64,000 nt of DNA from DASZKW01 sp035552775 (GTDB taxonomy: Bacteria > Actinomycetota > Acidimicrobiia > Acidimicrobiales > Palsa-688). This document shows positions 1 through 9,006 of the stretch, piece by piece (the first letter of the stretch is position 1; every line of letters begins with the position of its first letter). Location of the stretch: NCBI GenBank assembly GCA_035552775.1, contig DASZKW010000083.1, positions 26,613-90,612 on the forward strand, in the 5' to 3' direction. The notes beneath the pieces were generated by a model. The model did no database searches, had not been told where the DNA came from, and saw nothing but the letters and a program-made list of their open reading frames with translations. A program made the position numbers and the translations under genes.

Positions 1-9
1 GGCGGCGCC

Positions 10-3000
10 ATGCCCGATGAACCGCAGTCCCGCGATGCGTTCGGAGCCAACGCGTGGTTGGTCGACGAGATGTTCGAGCAGTACCGCCGCGACCCGGCCT
101 CGGTGAGCGACAGCTGGCGGGAGTTCTTCGAGGGGTACCGACCGGGCGGCGCCAACCTGGCTCGCCCGACCGCGGCTGGCGAACCGGCTGGCGCCGCCGC
201 CACCCCGGTCTCCGGGGGGGCGTCGCGGAGCACGGCCACCGCCGCTCCTGCAGCTCCCCCTGCTCAGGCTTCGCCCGCGCCGTCCCCATCCCTCACCGCA
301 GCGCCCCCGCCATCCGACGGCGCCACCGGTCCTGCCGCCTCCGGCGACGGCGGCGCCCGTCACCCGGCCCCGACCGAGCATTCCCGCTCCGTCAGTACCC
401 CGATCCGGGGCGCGGCGGCACGGGTCGTAGCCAACATGACGGCCAGTTTGGAGGTGCCCACCGCCACCAGCTTCCGGGTCGTGCCCGCCCGCCTACTCGA
501 AGTCAACCGGCGAATGCTCAACAACCAGTTGACGCGCACGGGAGCGGCGGGCAAAGTCAGCTTCACCCACCTGATCGGCTACGCGGTCGTCCGTGCGCTC
601 GATTCGGTGCCGGCGCTCAACTCGTCATTCGTCGCCGCCGACCCCGGCGACCCCAAGGCAGCGGCGGCGGTCGTGCACCACCACCATGTCGGCCTCGGGA
701 TCGCCGTCGACCGGCAGAAGCCCGACGGCGGCCGCACCCTGCTCGTGCCGGTGATCAGGGAGGCCGATACCCTTGATTTCCGCGGCTTTTGGACGGCCTA
801 CGAGGACCTGATCCGGAAGATCCGCACCAACAAGATCGGTGTCGACGACTTCGCCGGAGCGACAGTCACCCTGACCAACCCCGGGACCCTCGGCACCGTG
901 CAGTCGGTGCCGCGGCTCATGCCTGGTCAGGGGGCGATCATCGGCGTGGGCAGCATCGACTACCCGGCCGAGTGGCAGGCCGCCGACCCCCGGGAGCTGG
1001 CCGAGCTGGGTGTCTCCAAGGTCGTGGCCCTCACCTCGACCTACGACCACCGCATCGTCCAGGGGGCGGAATCGGGGCTCTTCCTGGCGAAGGCTCACGG
1101 GCTGTTACTCGGCGGCGACGGCTTCTACGAGGCGGTGTTCCACTCGATGGGGGTGCCGTACGAGCCCGTCCGTTTCCACAGGGACGTCAACGACCCCGGG
1201 GATCGGGCCCGCGGCCGGGTCGAAAAACAGATCGAGGTCGACCAGCTCATCAACGCGTACAGGGTCCGCGGCCACCTGATCGCCCACCTCGATCCGCTGG
1301 ACTGGAAGACCCCGCACATGCACGCCGAGCTTGATCCCGCCACCTACGGGCTGACGGTGTGGGACCTCGAGAGGGAGTTCTTCAGCCACGGCCTGGCCGG
1401 TCACTCCTACATGAAGCTCGGCGACATTCTCGCCGTGCTGCGAGATGCCTACTGCCGCACCATCGGTGTCGAGTACATGCACATCCAGGACCCGGTGCAG
1501 AAGCGCTGGATCCAGACCCACGTCGAGGGGGTCCCATCAGAGGTCGAGTCCGAAGAGCACCGCCACATCCTGGGGCGCCTCAACGCCGCCGAAGCCCTGG
1601 AGCGCTTCCTCGACACCAAGTACATCGGTCAGAAGCGTTTCGGCCTGGAGGGGGGCGAGGCTGCCATCGCCCTGGTCGACGCCGTGCTCGACGACGCCGC
1701 GGTGGCCGGACAGGCCCAAGCGGTCATCGGAATGGCCCACCGCGGCCGTCTCAACGTGTTGATAAACATCGTGGGGAAAGGATACGGCGAGCTGTTCGGC
1801 GAGTTCGAGGGCGACATCGACCCCGACAGCACCCAGGGATCGGGGGATGTCAAGTACCACAAGGGCTTCAAGGGGAAGTTCACGGGACGCTCGGGACGCA
1901 CGATCGACGTGGTGCTGTCGTCGAACCCGTCACACCTCGAGGCGGTCGACCCAGTGGTGGAGGGCATGGCCCGGGCGCGCCAGGACCAGCTGGTCCGAGA
2001 GGAACGCGACGTCGCCCACCCTGTCCTGCCGCTGCTGATACACGGCGACGCCGCGTTCGCGGGCCAGGGCGTGGTGGCCGAGACGCTCAACATGTCAGCG
2101 TTGCCCGGCTACGAGACAGGGGGAAGCGTCCACCTGGTGATCAACAACCAGCTGGGCTTCACCACCAACCCGGAGTCGGCGCGCTCGTCGATCTACGCCA
2201 CCGACGTGGCCAAGATGGTCCAGGCCCCCATTTTCCACGTCAACGGCGACGATCCCGAAGCCTGCGTGCGGGTCGGTCGTCTGGCTTTTGCATTCCGCCA
2301 GGCGTTCCACAAAGACGTGGTGATCGACATGGTGTGCTACCGGCGCTACGGCCACAACGAACAAGACGACCCGAGCCTCACCCAGCCGCTGCTGTACCAC
2401 CTCATCAAAGAACACCGCAGCGTCCGCAAGCTCTACACCGAGGCGCTGGTCCGGCGCGGCGACATCACCATGGACGAGGCGGAGGAGGCGTTGGCCGACT
2501 TCGGTCGCCGCTTGCAGTCCGCCCTTGAAGAGACCCGTGCGTCGGCACCCCCCAAGCCCGCCGAGCTGCCCCCGCCGCCCGAGGCTGCGCCCGTGCTGCC
2601 GCCCATCAACACCGCGGTTCCGTCCGATCACCTCCAAGCGGTCGTCGACGCCATCGCCACCTATCCCGACGGGTTCAGCGTCCACCCCAAGTTGCTGCGG
2701 GTCTTCGAAACCCGCCGCAAGTTGTGGGATGGTGGCCAGGTCGACTGGGCCCTGGCGGAGGCCTTGGCCTACGGCACCCTGGTCATCGACGGCCACGACG
2801 TGCGGATCGCGGGCCAGGACACCCGGCGGGGCACCTTCGGCCACCGCAACGCCGCGCTCGTCGACTACCGGACCGGGGTCGAGTACATACCCCTCGAGCA
2901 CGTGGCCGAGATCGTGGGCGGCGGGGACCGGGCTGGTCGCTTCGCCATCTACGACTCGCTGCTGTCGGAGTATGCCGCTCTCGGCTTCGAGTACGGCTAC

Positions 3001-3861
3001 TCGCTTGTCCAGCGCGACGCGCTGGTGGCGTGGGAGGCCCAGTTCGGCGACTTCGTCAACGGGGCCCAGATAGTCATCGACCAGTTTGTCGCTGCCGCGG
3101 AGATCAAGTGGCAGCAGACATCCGGCTTGGTACTGCTCCTGCCCCACGGTTACGAGGGGCAGGGCGCCGAGCATTCCTCGGCCCGGATGGAACGCTTCTT
3201 GGACCTGTGCGCCGAGGACAACATCCAGGTGGCCGACGTGACTACCGCGGCGCAGCTCTTTCACCTCCTGCGCCGCCAAGTGCTGCGTACTGTTCGCAAG
3301 CCGCTCGTGGTGTTCACCCCCAAGCGTTACCTCCGGGGGCGCGAGGCTTTCAGCCCGGTCGCCGAGTTGGCGTCCGGCCGATTCCACGAGGTGCTCGACG
3401 ATCCCCACGTGCAGGACCGAGACGCCGTGCGCCGGGTGGTACTGGCTACCGGAAAGGTGGCGCTCGACCTCATCGCCTACCGCTCCAAGCACGCCGAAGG
3501 CGGCGATCCCGCCGACGGCTCGACCGGCCAGCTTGCGCCGGCTCGGCGCCTCGGGGGCCGGCTGGGGCCGGCCGAGGTGGCTGTGGTGCGCGTCGAGCAG
3601 CTCCACCCCTGGCCCGCCGACCAGATCGCCGACCTGCTCGCCTGTTATCAGCGGGCCGAGGAGGTGGTCTGGCTCCAGGAGGAACCGCAGAACATGGGAG
3701 CGTGGGGCTTCGTCCGCGATCGCATCCGGGCGCTGGTCGGCAGCGATTTTCGCTTCCGTCGTGTGACGCGGGTGGCGTCGGGTTCCCCGGCCACGGGCAG
3801 CCACGCCATGCACGAGCTGGAGCAGGAGGACCTGCTCGAGCGGGCCCTCGGCCGGCGCTAG
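10..3861 (+). CDS. kgd: Multifunctional 2-oxoglutarate metabolism enzyme (Kgd/OdhA type)
   Basis: Thiamine-diphosphate enzyme of the TCA cycle that decarboxylates 2-oxoglutarate and passes the succinyl group on within a hybrid dehydrogenase complex. At 1283 residues it is close to mycobacterial Kgd (about 1230). In order: an N-terminal segment that begins as in the family (about 1-45), an Ala/Pro-rich linker with no lipoyl domain (46-130), an E2-type acyltransferase core (about 135-375, with STYDHRIVQG near 341), then the E1 decarboxylase (about 400-1283) with MAHRGRLNVL near 576 and HGDAAFAGQG near 678. The fusion of E2 core to E1 is the actinobacterial arrangement. The frame is open to the window edge, so a few extra upstream residues cannot be excluded, but the ATG at 10 fits the family N-terminus. 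It ends 23 bp from the convergent M20 peptidase gene. Confidence 0.96.
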   Translation: MPDEPQSRDAFGANAWLVDEMFEQYRRDPASVSDSWREFFEGYRPGGANLARPTAAGEPAGAAATPVSGGASRSTATAAPAAPPAQASPAPSPSLTAAPPPSDGATGPAASGDGGARHPAPTEHSRSVSTPIRGAAARVVANMTASLEVPTATSFRVVPARLLEVNRRMLNNQLTRTGAAGKVSFTHLIGYAVVRALDSVPALNSSFVAADPGDPKAAAAVVHHHHVGLGIAVDRQKPDGGRTLLVPVIREADTLDFRGFWTAYEDLIRKIRTNKIGVDDFAGATVTLTNPGTLGTVQSVPRLMPGQGAIIGVGSIDYPAEWQAADPRELAELGVSKVVALTSTYDHRIVQGAESGLFLAKAHGLLLGGDGFYEAVFHSMGVPYEPVRFHRDVNDPGDRARGRVEKQIEVDQLINAYRVRGHLIAHLDPLDWKTPHMHAELDPATYGLTVWDLEREFFSHGLAGHSYMKLGDILAVLRDAYCRTIGVEYMHIQDPVQKRWIQTHVEGVPSEVESEEHRHILGRLNAAEALERFLDTKYIGQKRFGLEGGEAAIALVDAVLDDAAVAGQAQAVIGMAHRGRLNVLINIVGKGYGELFGEFEGDIDPDSTQGSGDVKYHKGFKGKFTGRSGRTIDVVLSSNPSHLEAVDPVVEGMARARQDQLVREERDVAHPVLPLLIHGDAAFAGQGVVAETLNMSALPGYETGGSVHLVINNQLGFTTNPESARSSIYATDVAKMVQAPIFHVNGDDPEACVRVGRLAFAFRQAFHKDVVIDMVCYRRYGHNEQDDPSLTQPLLYHLIKEHRSVRKLYTEALVRRGDITMDEAEEALADFGRRLQSALEETRASAPPKPAELPPPPEAAPVLPPINTAVPSDHLQAVVDAIATYPDGFSVHPKLLRVFETRRKLWDGGQVDWALAEALAYGTLVIDGHDVRIAGQDTRRGTFGHRNAALVDYRTGVEYIPLEHVAEIVGGGDRAGRFAIYDSLLSEYAALGFEYGYSLVQRDALVAWEAQFGDFVNGAQIVIDQFVAAAEIKWQQTSGLVLLLPHGYEGQGAEHSSARMERFLDLCAEDNIQVADVTTAAQLFHLLRRQVLRTVRKPLVVFTPKRYLRGREAFSPVAELASGRFHEVLDDPHVQDRDAVRRVVLATGKVALDLIAYRSKHAEGGDPADGSTGQLAPARRLGGRLGPAEVAVVRVEQLHPWPADQIADLLACYQRAEEVVWLQEEPQNMGAWGFVRDRIRALVGSDFRFRRVTRVASGSPATGSHAMHELEQEDLLERALGRR

Positions 3862-3884
3862 GGGGTGCTAGGCGGCGCCGTGGG

Positions 3885-5219
3885 TCAGCCCAGGAACCTT
3901 TCGGCGAGCTCGATCCAACATTCGGTCGACAGGCGCAGGGACGTCTGGTCTACTCGCTCGTCGTCGCCGTGGAACATCGCCGCGTACTGCTCGAAGGTCA
4001 CCCGGTCGCCCAGCAGCCCGAAACCGTAGGCGGTAGCACCGATGCGGCGGAAGAAACGGGCGTCGGTGGCTCCTACCGTCATCGACGGCACGACCTTCGA
4101 CCCCGGGACCAACCGCTGGCTGACACGGGCGAGCTCGTCCCAAAGGGGCGTGTCAGCGGGCGAAGACGTCGACGGATCGTCGGCAATGGCCTCGACCGTG
4201 ACCCGTCCGGCCAGATCCCCGAGGGCGTCGTCGACCATGGCGCTGACCTCGCCGGCGCAGTCGCCGGGCAAGGTCCGGATGTCGACCTCCATGGTCACGC
4301 GATCGGGGATGACGTTGGTCTTGACGCCGCCGTCGATCATGGTGGGAGCGAAGGTGGTGTGGGTACAAGCGTGGGCGAGCCGAGCCTGAGCCACCGGCAG
4401 GGTCTCGCACAACCCGTCGATGGCGGCAGGGTCGAGCAGACCGGTCGCCAGGTCCTCCTCGAAACCGGCTCCTCGCACCCAGCGCTCCCACGCTTGGTGG
4501 ATCCTGGCCTCCGGCCGGTATCGGGCGATGCGGCGCACGACCTCGGCCGCGGTCACCACGGCGTTGTCGCTGCGATGGGGCTGGGACGCGTGGCCCGACG
4601 TGCCCCCGACCACGATCCGGCACCAGTAGCTGCCCTTCTCGGCGATGGTGACGGGCAGGCGGGCACCGTCGGCTCGCGGGATCGGGACGCTGCCGGGCTC
4701 GGTGATCACGTAGTCGGCTCCCACGGCGTCGCGCTCATGGGCGGTGAGCCATCCCGCACCGTGGGCCCCGAGCGCCTCCTCGTCGGCCACGGCGAGCAAC
4801 GACAGCGTCCCCTTCGGACGCCAACCGCGGCGGGCCAGGTGACAGACGGCGACGGCCATCGACGCCGTGAGGTTGAGCATGTCGACTGCGCCGCGACCCC
4901 ATACCTCCCCGTCGACAAGCTCGGCGCCGAAGGGGTCGCGCTGCCAGCGGTCGGGATTGGCGGGTACGACGTCGGTGTGGCCGAGCAGCAGCAGGCTCGG
5001 CGCTGCGGGGTCGGAACCCTCTATGCGAGCCAGCACCGACGCCCGTCCTGGAGCGGGCTCGTACGTCACCAGGTCGAGCCCCGGGCCCTCCAACAAATCG
5101 ACCAGGAGGTCGGCGTTGCGCCGTTCGTGGCCACTCGCATCTGACCCGTCGTTGACGCAGCGGTTGCGGATCAAGCCCTGGAGCAGGTCGGTCACCTCAC
5201 CGGTGGGATCGTCCGCCAT
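3885..5219 (-). CDS. M20 family metallopeptidase (dipeptidase/deacylase type)
   Basis: Cytoplasmic zinc-dependent hydrolase of the M20 family, which cleaves dipeptides or N-acyl amino acids; the substrate is not predictable here. The 444 residues show the family metal-site motifs: GHTDVVPA (His81, Asp83), GRGAVDM with the bridging Asp113, and the DEEALG motif with Glu147/Glu148. The middle segment with a GGTSGHASQPH motif belongs to the lid or dimerisation domain. The start is an ATG with a TAGCAT -10-like hexamer 6 nt upstream, suggesting a leaderless transcript. It is transcribed away from the NYN-S1 gene and toward kgd, so it is probably a single-gene unit. Confidence 0.88.
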   Translation of the reverse strand: MADDPTGEVTDLLQGLIRNRCVNDGSDASGHERRNADLLVDLLEGPGLDLVTYEPAPGRASVLARIEGSDPAAPSLLLLGHTDVVPANPDRWQRDPFGAELVDGEVWGRGAVDMLNLTASMAVAVCHLARRGWRPKGTLSLLAVADEEALGAHGAGWLTAHERDAVGADYVITEPGSVPIPRADGARLPVTIAEKGSYWCRIVVGGTSGHASQPHRSDNAVVTAAEVVRRIARYRPEARIHQAWERWVRGAGFEEDLATGLLDPAAIDGLCETLPVAQARLAHACTHTTFAPTMIDGGVKTNVIPDRVTMEVDIRTLPGDCAGEVSAMVDDALGDLAGRVTVEAIADDPSTSSPADTPLWDELARVSQRLVPGSKVVPSMTVGATDARFFRRIGATAYGFGLLGDRVTFEQYAAMFHGDDERVDQTSLRLSTECWIELAERFLG

Positions 5220-5225
5220 GGCCGG

Positions 5226-5231
5226 ATGCTA
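5226..5231 (-). promoter_or_regulatory. Candidate leaderless -10 element for the M20 peptidase
   Basis: On the minus strand TAGCAT lies 6 nt before the ATG at 5219, so transcription would begin at or next to the start codon. A GCGACA sequence 16 nt further upstream is a fair -35 match (4 of 6 to TTGACA). Confidence 0.45.
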
Positions 5232-5268
5232 CTGACGGGGGTTCCCTTGTCGCCGGGCCGGGGCATGA

Positions 5269-5281
5269 TTGACTGTGTCAA
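5269..5281. promoter_or_regulatory. Perfect 5-3-5 palindrome just before the NYN-S1 gene
   Basis: TTGACTGTGTCAA is a perfect inverted repeat ending 3 nt before the ATG at 5285. Its position would let a bound repressor block initiation; it could also be a -35-like TTGAC by chance. No regulator is identified. Confidence 0.3.
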
Positions 5282-5284
5282 GCC

Positions 5285-6916
5285 ATGCCCTCCCGCCACG
5301 TCGTTGTCGACGGCTCCAATATCGCCACCGAAGGGCGCTCGTTACCCAGTCTCGGCCAACTCGACCAGGCGGTGCGCGAGTTCCTGTTGGAAAACCCCGA
5401 CGACATCGTCACCGTGGTCGTGGACGCCTCTTTCGGGCACCGCATCGATCCCGGCGAGGTCGCGACCTTCGAGGAAGCTGAGGAGGCGGGCGAGGTGGTC
5501 TCGCCCCCGGCGGGAGCGATCGGCCGGGGTGACGCCTTCCTCCTCCGCATCGCGGAGAAGACGGGGGCGACGGTGCTCTCCAACGACTCGTTTCAAGAGT
5601 TCCACGGTGAGCACGACTGGCTGTTCGAGATCGGCCGCCTGATAGGGGGCAAACCGGTGCCGGGGGTCGGGTGGATCTTCACGCCCAGGACCCCCGTTCG
5701 GGGTCCCAAGAGCCGGGAGGCGGTGAAGGAAGCCAAGCGGCGCAGGAAAACCGACCCGGCGGGCGACGAGGCCACCGGGCTGGAAGTGGCGGCGGAGCGG
5801 GCCAAGGGCAAGGGAAAGGTCAAGAAGGTGGAGAGGGCGATCGCCCGGGCCACCGAGGAGGCGGTGGATCCCACCGACGGCAAGCGCCGCCGGCGCCAGC
5901 GCGGGGGACAACCGCCGGCCGAGCCGGTAAACGAGCCACTGGCGTTCATAACCTTCATCGCCGCCCATCCCCTCGGCAGCACGGTGACCGGAGTGGTGGA
6001 GTCGTTCTCGTCCCACGGTGCGTTCATCGTCGCCGAGGGCACCACGTGCTACGTCCCCTTGTCGGCCCTGGGCGACCCCGCCCCGCGTGCCGCGCGGGAG
6101 GTGCTCAGCAAGGGCGAGGAATGTACTTTCGTGGTCCAGGCCCTGGATCCCCTCAGGAGAGGCGTCGAGTTGGCCTTGCCGGGATTCGCCCAGATCGCCG
6201 GCGCCCCGACCGAGGAAACAGTGGAGGCGGAGATCAGTGCCCGCCTGGACGCCGATGCCGAGTCCGCGGGTCCCGACCAGAGCGTCCCCGAGCCGGTCCC
6301 CGAGTTGGCGGCACCGGCTGCCCCGCCGGCGCGCCCGGCGAGGAAACGGTCGGGGACCCGCCCGGCGGCCACCCGGCCGGCGGTTGCTGCCCCGGCGGGT
6401 GACGAGGCGGTGACCGTCCGGCCGGCAGTCGCCGAGGCGTCGGACGGAGCGGACCTCCCCGCTCGCATCGCTGCTGCTCCTGGGCGCCGGACTAGAAAGA
6501 AGAAGGCGGCTGGAGGCACCGTCGTCTCGTCCCCCGAGCCGCGCGCTGAGGCGGTCACGCCGGCGCCAAAGCGAGCGGCCCGAACCAAGAAGGCAGCTCC
6601 CGTCGACTCTCCCTCGCCCACCGCCTCCCCGGCTCCCGCCCCGTCATCACCGGCCCGGTCGGCTGGCAAGCGGCCAGTCAAGAAGCCCGCAGCCGGCAAG
6701 CCTGCAGCCAAGAAGACCGCGGTGGACAAGCCCCCGGCAGACAAGCGCCCGGCCAAAAAGCGCGCCGCCAAGAAGCCCCCAGGCGAACCACGCGAAGTGG
6801 TCGAGGAACCGCAAACCGCGCTCGACGAGCGGCGCGTTGCGGTCGGGGACGGGGCTCGCCCGGTGCGCAAACGCGCCGCCAAGAAGACCCTGACGACCAC
6901 GCCGCCGGCCCGTTAG
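5285..6916 (+). CDS. NYN-domain ribonuclease-like protein with S1 domain and basic tail
   Basis: Probable RNA-processing protein. Residues 1-125 form a NYN/PIN-like nuclease domain of the Zc3h12a type: VVVDGSNIA with Asp9 and Asn12, VVVDASF with Asp47, GRGDAFLL with Asp83, and LSNDSF with Asp101, which together give the acidic metal site. Residues about 125-215 are Lys/Arg-rich. Residues about 222-300 read as an S1 RNA-binding domain (GSTVTGVVESFSSHGAFIV). The remainder to 543 is low-complexity Pro/Ala/Lys with repeated AAKK and KKPA-type motifs, like histone H1 tails. The combination implies binding and cutting of RNA, possibly near the nucleoid or ribosomes, but the substrate is unknown. 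The stop is followed after 6 bp by the exonuclease III gene. Confidence 0.75.
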   Translation: MPSRHVVVDGSNIATEGRSLPSLGQLDQAVREFLLENPDDIVTVVVDASFGHRIDPGEVATFEEAEEAGEVVSPPAGAIGRGDAFLLRIAEKTGATVLSNDSFQEFHGEHDWLFEIGRLIGGKPVPGVGWIFTPRTPVRGPKSREAVKEAKRRRKTDPAGDEATGLEVAAERAKGKGKVKKVERAIARATEEAVDPTDGKRRRRQRGGQPPAEPVNEPLAFITFIAAHPLGSTVTGVVESFSSHGAFIVAEGTTCYVPLSALGDPAPRAAREVLSKGEECTFVVQALDPLRRGVELALPGFAQIAGAPTEETVEAEISARLDADAESAGPDQSVPEPVPELAAPAAPPARPARKRSGTRPAATRPAVAAPAGDEAVTVRPAVAEASDGADLPARIAAAPGRRTRKKKAAGGTVVSSPEPRAEAVTPAPKRAARTKKAAPVDSPSPTASPAPAPSSPARSAGKRPVKKPAAGKPAAKKTAVDKPPADKRPAKKRAAKKPPGEPREVVEEPQTALDERRVAVGDGARPVRKRAAKKTLTTTPPAR

Positions 6917-6922
6917 GCGACC

Positions 6923-7696
6923 GTGCGCATAGCCACCTGGAACGTCAACTCGCTCAAGGCGCGCCTGGGCCGGGTCGAGGAGTGGCTCGCCTACGCGGAG
7001 CCCGACGTCGTCTGCTTGCAGGAGACCAAGTTGAGCGACGCCACCTTTCCCCACATGGCCTTCCAATCGCTCGGTTACGAGTCGGCCCATCACGGCGCCG
7101 GCCAGTGGAACGGGGTCGCACTGCTGTCTCGCGTTGGCCTCGCCGACGTCCAGGCAGGTTTCGCCCCAGGGCTCGAAGCGGACCACGACGCCCGCCTCAT
7201 AAGCGCCACCTGCGGGGGCGTCCGGGTGTCGAGCGTCTACGTGCCCAACGGGCGGAGCGTCGATTCTGAGCACTACCGCTACAAGCTTTCCTGGCTCGGT
7301 CGCCTCCGGGAGCATCTCTCGCTCTCCACCGCCCCCGACAGGGACGTGGCGGTGTGTGGGGATTTCAACATCGCGCCCGACGACAGCGACGTCTGGGACC
7401 CGGGAGCCTTCGTCGGGTCGACCCATGTCAGTGCCCCTGAGCGGGAGGCCCTGAGCGCCCTGGAGTCGTGGGGCCTGGTGGACGCCTTCCGCCGGCGGTG
7501 GCCTGACGACGGCCTGTACACCTATTGGGACTACCGGGCCGGCGATTTCCATTCCCACCGCGGCATGCGCATCGACTTGTTGCTGCTGTCCGCCCCGCTC
7601 GCCGAAGCCGTGAGCTGGGCCCTGGTGGACCGCAACGCCCGCAAGGGCAAGCAGCCGTCCGATCACGCCCCCGTCTTCGTGGACCTGGACAGGTGA
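6923..7696 (+). CDS. xth: Exodeoxyribonuclease III / AP endonuclease
   Basis: Base-excision repair nuclease that cuts at abasic sites and degrades DNA 3' to 5'. The 257 residues match the family length. Motifs: TWNVNSLKARL at the N-terminus (Asn for Mg), CLQETKLSD (catalytic Glu), CGDFNIAPDDSDVWDP (Asp/Asn active site), and the C-terminal SDHAPVFVDL with the catalytic His. It starts with GTG 6 bp after the NYN-S1 gene, so the two are likely co-transcribed. Its TGA overlaps the GTG of the following thioesterase gene. Confidence 0.94.
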   Translation: MRIATWNVNSLKARLGRVEEWLAYAEPDVVCLQETKLSDATFPHMAFQSLGYESAHHGAGQWNGVALLSRVGLADVQAGFAPGLEADHDARLISATCGGVRVSSVYVPNGRSVDSEHYRYKLSWLGRLREHLSLSTAPDRDVAVCGDFNIAPDDSDVWDPGAFVGSTHVSAPEREALSALESWGLVDAFRRRWPDDGLYTYWDYRAGDFHSHRGMRIDLLLLSAPLAEAVSWALVDRNARKGKQPSDHAPVFVDLDR

Positions 7697-8439
7697 GCGC
7701 GCCGGGCGCCGGGAGCGAGCCGCCATCGGTCACTGAGATGGAGGCGCCGCTCAGCGCCGACGGGTTGCGCGCAAACCTGGCCGCCCTCCACGCCGAGCAG
7801 CCCGGTCCCCGCCAGGCGGCGACGCGGCGGATCGGCGCCGCCACCCGCCTCCTGATCGAGCGCCTGGTCGCCACCTCGGCGCCACCCGAGCGGCTCGAAC
7901 GCATGGCGGAGCGCCTCGAAGCGCTGGCCGGCGAGCTCGACGGCTACGAGCGGCGCCGGCTATACGAGGGTTTCGCGGAGTCGTCGGTAGCCGGCCGGTC
8001 CAGCGCCTTTTTCGACTGGTCCCCGATGCTCGGGCAGGCCAACCCGCTGGCTCCCCCGATCGCCGTGCGGGTCGAAGGCGATGCCGTCGTCGGCGACGTG
8101 CGCTTCGGAAGCGCTTACGAGGGGCCGCCGGGCTGCGTCCACGGCGGTTACCTGGCGGCAGCCTTCGACGACGTGCTCGGCCTGGCTCAAGCCGTCGGTG
8201 GCCGCCCGGCCATGACCGCCACGTTGGAGATCCGCTACCGCTCGCCGACGCCGTTGCACGCTGCGCTGCGCTTCGAGGCCCGCGTCGTCGAGCGCAGCGG
8301 GCGCAAGCTGACAGTTGTGGGCACTTGCTCGGCAACCGATTCGGTCACCGCCGAGGCCAAGGCGCTGTTCATCCAGGTGACCCCGGAGCGATTCCGCTCG
8401 CTCCTCGCGGAACGGGAGCGGCGCCAGGCGGGAGGCTGA
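7693..8439 (+). CDS. PaaI-like hotdog thioesterase
   Basis: Likely acyl-CoA thioesterase. The C-terminal half (from about residue 110) is a hotdog domain with the PaaI-type motif GCVHGGYLAAAFDDVLG, followed by the strand pattern TATLEIRYRSPTPL. The N-terminal 90 residues are helical, charged and not recognised. I place the start at GTG 7693, which overlaps the xth stop as GTGA and implies translational coupling; ATG 7738 is an alternative that shortens the protein by 15 residues. The substrate is unknown. Confidence 0.75.
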   Translation: MSAPGAGSEPPSVTEMEAPLSADGLRANLAALHAEQPGPRQAATRRIGAATRLLIERLVATSAPPERLERMAERLEALAGELDGYERRRLYEGFAESSVAGRSSAFFDWSPMLGQANPLAPPIAVRVEGDAVVGDVRFGSAYEGPPGCVHGGYLAAAFDDVLGLAQAVGGRPAMTATLEIRYRSPTPLHAALRFEARVVERSGRKLTVVGTCSATDSVTAEAKALFIQVTPERFRSLLAERERRQAGG

Positions 8440-8474
8440 ACGCCCGAACAGCTAGCCGAGCCGGCGCAGCAGCC

Positions 8475-8497
8475 GCCCGGCCACCAGCTAGCCGGGC
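8475..8497. terminator. Hairpin between convergent genes
   Basis: A perfect 7-bp stem (GCCCGGC / GCCGGGC) with a 9-nt loop lies in the 70 bp between the convergent thioesterase gene and the small unknown gene. There is no T-tract, so it is at best a GC-rich bidirectional terminator. Confidence 0.4.
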
Positions 8498-8509
8498 CGC
8501 AGGCGGGTA

Positions 8510-8965
8510 TCAGCGCTGGCGGGCGCTGAAGCCGGCCAGCGCCGGCAGGGTCACCGTCGGCTGGCGAATGACTGGTGCGACGGGCCACTGGGGGAAGACG
8601 TCGTCGGATCCGAGCTCCCACGGCAGGGGAAGCGAGGCCGAGCCCGAACCGATCCTCGGCCGGGGCCGGCGGGGCACGCCGCTCGACGCACTGCCTCCCC
8701 GCCCGGGGTACACGATGAGCCCGGTGACCGGATCGGGTACCGCGTCGAGGGAGGCCCTGACCGGGGTGAGCAAGCGGAACGCCTCCCAGGCGGCCTCGTC
8801 CTCGAAAGACACCTCGAGCACGACGCCCCACGCGTGGCGGTGCCAGGACCAATCGACGGCACCGGAACTGAGGGCCGATTCGATGAGGGTGTCTCCGTAG
8901 GCCTCGGCCCACAGGGAAGCCGACGACGAACCGTCGAACACCTCGATCGAATACCAGAAGGGCAC
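8510..8965 (-). CDS. Small protein of unknown function
   Basis: I do not recognise this 151-residue protein. Residues 1-75 are compact and rich in aromatic residues (MPFWYSIEVFDG, VDWSWHRHAWGVVLEVSF, EDEAAWEAFRLL), with an alternating strand/helix pattern that could form a small alpha/beta fold. Residues 85-151 are Pro/Gly/Ser-rich and probably disordered. There is no signal peptide or membrane segment. It starts with GTG and has TATGCT on the minus strand 6 nt upstream, a leaderless-type promoter. It lies 41 bp downstream of uvrD2 on the same strand. Confidence 0.6.
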   Translation of the reverse strand: MPFWYSIEVFDGSSSASLWAEAYGDTLIESALSSGAVDWSWHRHAWGVVLEVSFEDEAAWEAFRLLTPVRASLDAVPDPVTGLIVYPGRGGSASSGVPRRPRPRIGSGSASLPLPWELGSDDVFPQWPVAPVIRQPTVTLPALAGFSARQR

Positions 8966-8971
8966 CCCGCG

Positions 8972-8977
8972 AGCATA
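8972..8977 (-). promoter_or_regulatory. Candidate leaderless -10 element for the small unknown gene
   Basis: TATGCT (minus strand) lies 6 nt before the GTG start at 8965. It would allow transcription independent of uvrD2. Confidence 0.4.
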
Positions 8978-9006
8978 GCGCCCGACGGACCGGCGCCCAA
9001 GAAGTC

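Noticed and set aside
2095..3813. 572-codon antisense frame within kgd
   Set aside because: Lies entirely opposite a well-recognised gene with no motif of its own.
2724..5144. 806-codon frame across the end of kgd and the M20 gene
   Set aside because: Out of frame with kgd and antisense to the M20 peptidase; no recognisable domain.
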